Source: UBA961 sp049426725 (GTDB taxonomy: Bacteria; Bacteroidota; Ignavibacteria; Kapaibacteriales; UBA961). From it: DNA of 64,000 bases. The stretch covers positions 66,694 through 130,693 of the forward strand of contig JBMSYN010000004.1 of the NCBI GenBank assembly GCA_049426725.1, given 5' to 3'. The notes beneath the pieces are model-generated. The model did not search any database and had not been told where the DNA came from. It saw only the letters and a list, made by a program, of their open reading frames with translations. The position numbers and the translations under genes are program-made. Positions 62,272 through 64,000 of the stretch are shown here, in pieces. Position 1 is the first letter of the stretch, and each line of letters opens with the position of its first letter.

Positions 62272-62997
62272 ATGAAACAGGAGAAAGATATTCTTGCTCG
62301 ATATTTGGCTCAGCAGAAAGAATTATTGGGACCGAACTTGTTTATTGAGTCAAAATACAATACTGTGCAATCACCTGCAATACAGCGAGAACAAGAGGAA
62401 AGCATCATGAGCATCAATGCTGAATGGAAAAATTCGAATACATTGCCAATTTTGCATGATGCCATTCATGCATGCATGGAATGTCGATTGGGCAGTACGC
62501 GCAATTCCTTTGTCTTTGGATCCGGAAATCCCAATGCCGATATCATGATCATTGGTGAAGCCCCTGGTGCCGATGAAGATGCTCAAGGTCTGCCATTTGT
62601 TGGTGCTGCAGGAAAATTACTCACTAAGATTCTTGAAGCAATAGAACTGTCCAGAGATGAGGTGTATATAGCCAATATCATCAAATGTCGACCACCCGAA
62701 AACAGAAGACCCGAAAAAGACGAAATCGCGCAATGCGAACCTTATCTTCAAAAGCAAATTGAACTCATCAAGCCGGCATTCATACTGGCACTAGGATTGA
62801 CTGCGGTCAATACACTCTTCAAGAAGAATCATCAAATGCAGGATATTCGTGGTAAGGTCATGAATTATCATGGTGTTTCACTTCTTGCAACCTATCATCC
62901 CGCCGCTTTACTGCGCAATCCCAACTGGAAAAAACCAGCATGGGAAGATGTGCAATTGCTCCGCTCCATGTATGATGAATGGAAGAAAGGGACATAA
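62272..62997 (+). CDS. Family 4 (thermostable-type) uracil-DNA glycosylase
   Basis: 241 residues. 4Fe-4S uracil-DNA glycosylase of family 4. The active-site loop GEAPGADEDAQGLPFVG, IIKCRPPENRRP and YHPAALLRNP are typical. Fe-S ligands are CMECRLG (two Cys) plus KCRPPEN and the Cys in AQCEPYL. The first ~55 residues are a non-conserved, Gln/Glu-rich extension. Removes uracil from DNA in the base-excision pathway. Starts 17 bases after the phosphohexomutase. Confidence 0.92.
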   Translation: MKQEKDILARYLAQQKELLGPNLFIESKYNTVQSPAIQREQEESIMSINAEWKNSNTLPILHDAIHACMECRLGSTRNSFVFGSGNPNADIMIIGEAPGADEDAQGLPFVGAAGKLLTKILEAIELSRDEVYIANIIKCRPPENRRPEKDEIAQCEPYLQKQIELIKPAFILALGLTAVNTLFKKNHQMQDIRGKVMNYHGVSLLATYHPAALLRNPNWKKPAWEDVQLLRSMYDEWKKGT

Positions 62998-63027
62998 TTA
63001 TAAAATATGACTGCATATAATTTTTTT
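62996..63027 (+). terminator. Possible weak terminator after the uracil-DNA glycosylase gene
   Basis: AATTATA (62996-63002) and TATAATT (63016-63022) pair and run into seven T (63021-63027). The stem is all A-T, so the call is weak. Confidence 0.35.
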
Positions 63028-63189
63028 GACCTCCTCACCAAAAAGCGAAGTGGTTAATAATTGAGGTTTATTAAAGAGTTCGCTGCTTCACGCCTTTTAC
63101 CACACCCCACGCATTTCTCATCCGATACATTCAAACAAATCTCTATTTTCGTTTGTACAAAAACACATCTTCATTTAAAGGTATTATTC

Positions 63190-63855
63190 ATGATCCACGT
63201 TATTACGCTCACACTTTTTTCGATGCTGCTTCTTTCATCTTGTTCGGAGGATGCAACCACGCCTATTGTTGATACAACACCGAAGGATACCATTCAAACC
63301 ATCGCGATTGGCACACAGGTTTGGATGACTAAGAATCTTGATATTGCAAAGTTTAGAAATGGAGATATCATTCCTGAGGCAAAAACTGATTCTGCATGGA
63401 TTGCGGCAGCTATGGCAAACAAGCCGGCATGGTGTTTTTATGAATATTCAGATACCAATGGAAAAAAATATGGAAAACTGTATAATTGGTATGCTGTAAG
63501 TGATGTTCGTGGGCTTGCGCCTCAAGGATTTCATGTTCCCACGGATGTGGAATGGACTAGGTTAACCAATCAATTGAAAGGGGATATGGTTGCAGGTTCA
63601 AAACTCAAAAGTAAAGCCGATTGGTTGAATAGTGGAAATGGTAATGACACGACCGGTTTCACCGCATTGCCCGGTGGATATTGTTCCGAGAATGGTTTCT
63701 TTTATAGTCTTGGTGAACTCGGCTCTTGGTGGTCTGCAACACAAGAAAATACAACTAATGCCTTTAGCAGAGAAATGAATAATGAAAATTCAGTAGTAAA
63801 AAGGTATAATGCATCAAAGTCGGAAGGGCTATCCGTGAGATGTGTGAAGGATTGA
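63190..63855 (+). CDS. FISUMP-domain lipoprotein
   Basis: 221 residues from ATG 63190, which opens a signal peptide ending in a lipobox (LLSSC, Cys18). An earlier frame start at 63061 has no signal. After a Thr/Pro spacer, the rest is one FISUMP domain (Fibrobacter succinogenes major paralogous domain): IGTQVWMTKNLDIAKFRNGD, KYGKLYNWYAVSD, GFHVPTDVEWTRL, ALPGGYCSENGFF and WWSATQEN, ending SVRCVKD. This domain is common in FCB-group surface proteins. Its function is unknown; carbohydrate or cell-surface binding is a guess. The next reading frame (into the repeat) begins at 63855 and overlaps its stop by one base. Confidence 0.88.
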   Translation: MIHVITLTLFSMLLLSSCSEDATTPIVDTTPKDTIQTIAIGTQVWMTKNLDIAKFRNGDIIPEAKTDSAWIAAAMANKPAWCFYEYSDTNGKKYGKLYNWYAVSDVRGLAPQGFHVPTDVEWTRLTNQLKGDMVAGSKLKSKADWLNSGNGNDTTGFTALPGGYCSENGFFYSLGELGSWWSATQENTTNAFSREMNNENSVVKRYNASKSEGLSVRCVKD

Positions 63856-64000
63856 TGAAGGCTATTATATGTAGCATCACAAGTTCTCCGAGCGCATCAC
63901 AAGTTCTCCGAGCGCATCACAAGTTCTCCGAGCGCAGCACAAGCACTCCGAGCGCAGCACAAGCACTCCGAGCGCAGCACAAGCACTCCGAGCGCAGCAC
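63855..64000 (+). CDS. Possible reading frame through the 20-bp repeat array (3' end cut by window)
   Basis: From the ATG at 63855, overlapping the preceding TGA by one base, 48 codons run without a stop to the window edge. After eight ordinary codons the frame enters the 20-bp repeat. Three consecutive units are read in the three phases, giving a 20-residue peptide period. The forward array has no stop codon in any phase, so openness alone is not evidence for translation. Coding is possible but unproven. Confidence 0.25.
   Translation, partial: MKAIICSITSSPSASQVLRAHHKFSERSTSTPSAAQALRAQHKHSERS
63874..64000 (+). repeat. 20-bp direct tandem repeat array running past the window edge
   Basis: A 7-base partial unit (63874-63880) and six full 20-bp units from 63881 to 64000. 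Units 1-2 read AAGTTCTCCGAGCGCATCAC. Unit 3 (63921-63940) has AAGTTCTCC with the last ten bases AGCGCAGCAC. Units 4-6 read AAGCACTCCGAGCGCAGCAC. So two variant positions (GTT to GCA in the left half, AT to AG in the right half) change in a step along the array. The units are richer in G+C than the surroundings (55-65%). No spacers, so it is not a CRISPR array. The array length is unknown because it is cut. Confidence 0.95.

Noticed and set aside
63881..64000. CRISPR array
   Set aside because: The 20-bp units are directly adjacent with no spacers, and there are no cas genes.

Overview
The window looks like a chromosomal core segment of a Gram-negative bacterium of the Bacteroidota/Chlorobiota-Ignavibacteriota (FCB) assemblage, possibly a Kapabacteria-like lineage; the phylum-level guess is an inference. 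Support comes from a TonB-dependent receptor with an N-terminal carboxypeptidase-regulatory-like domain, two large exported proteins with type IX secretion (T9SS) C-terminal sorting domains, a FISUMP-domain lipoprotein, FtsI with PASTA domains, an A+T-rich composition, and repeated TAnnTTTG (Bacteroidota-type -7) elements in front of genes. I saw no rRNA, tRNA, insertion sequence or CRISPR array. There is no gene-free stretch over 300 bases apart from the repeat array that runs off the right edge.

Layout. 0-5 kb: 5' part of a PcrA/UvrD helicase, a TonB-dependent receptor, purN. 5-12.5 kb: a 1588-residue T9SS surface protein, a HIT protein coupled to kdsD (KDO synthesis), and a RodZ-like protein with a very long Lys/Ser/Thr tail. 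12.7-18.2 kb: an overlapping trio (membrane protein, AtuA/DUF1446 protein, glycosyltransferase), then an opposing trio (unknown protein, HAD phosphatase, 3-hydroxyacyl-CoA-dehydrogenase-like protein). 18-25.5 kb: cdsA, an ABC-2 permease with a PolB-like exonuclease, ftsI, xerD and guaB. 25.6-29.4 kb: an Fe-S assembly and ferredoxin-reductase cluster (sufU, sufT-like, PaaE-like), and an exported M28 peptidase. 29.4-35.1 kb: yraN, miaB, dnaB, an HMA protein, a small exported protein, a BtuF-like protein and rlmB. 35.2-42.8 kb: a long plus-strand run of queF, queD, gltX, a lipoprotein, an NtrC-type regulator, a second lipoprotein, lepB, cdaA, pcm and rfaE2. 42.8-46.9 kb: kmo, an exported HExxH protein, a small exported protein, dapA. 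46.9-51.4 kb: groES-groEL under a perfect CIRCE operator, a coiled-coil protein and gcvT. 51.5-56.6 kb: a four-gene minus-strand operon of an ECF sigma factor, an anti-sigma factor fused to a beta-barrel-like domain, a lipoprotein and a T9SS-exported multidomain protein. 56.7-64 kb: TerC, an aminotransferase, trxA, phhB, eno, a phosphohexomutase, a family 4 uracil-DNA glycosylase, the FISUMP lipoprotein, and a 20-bp tandem repeat at the edge.

How it fits together. Most genes serve housekeeping and envelope building: CDP-diacylglycerol, KDO and heptose precursors, septal peptidoglycan, signal peptidase, c-di-AMP and RodZ. The best candidate for a less-described system is the ECF sigma/anti-sigma operon, whose anti-sigma factor appears able to span both membranes and which is co-transcribed with cell-surface products. 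Other items worth attention are the three-frame-open 20-bp repeat array, a G8 tract lying just before the probable TTG start of the NtrC-like regulator, the polybasic RodZ tail, and the seven of nine convergent gene pairs that leave at most one base between their stop codons.
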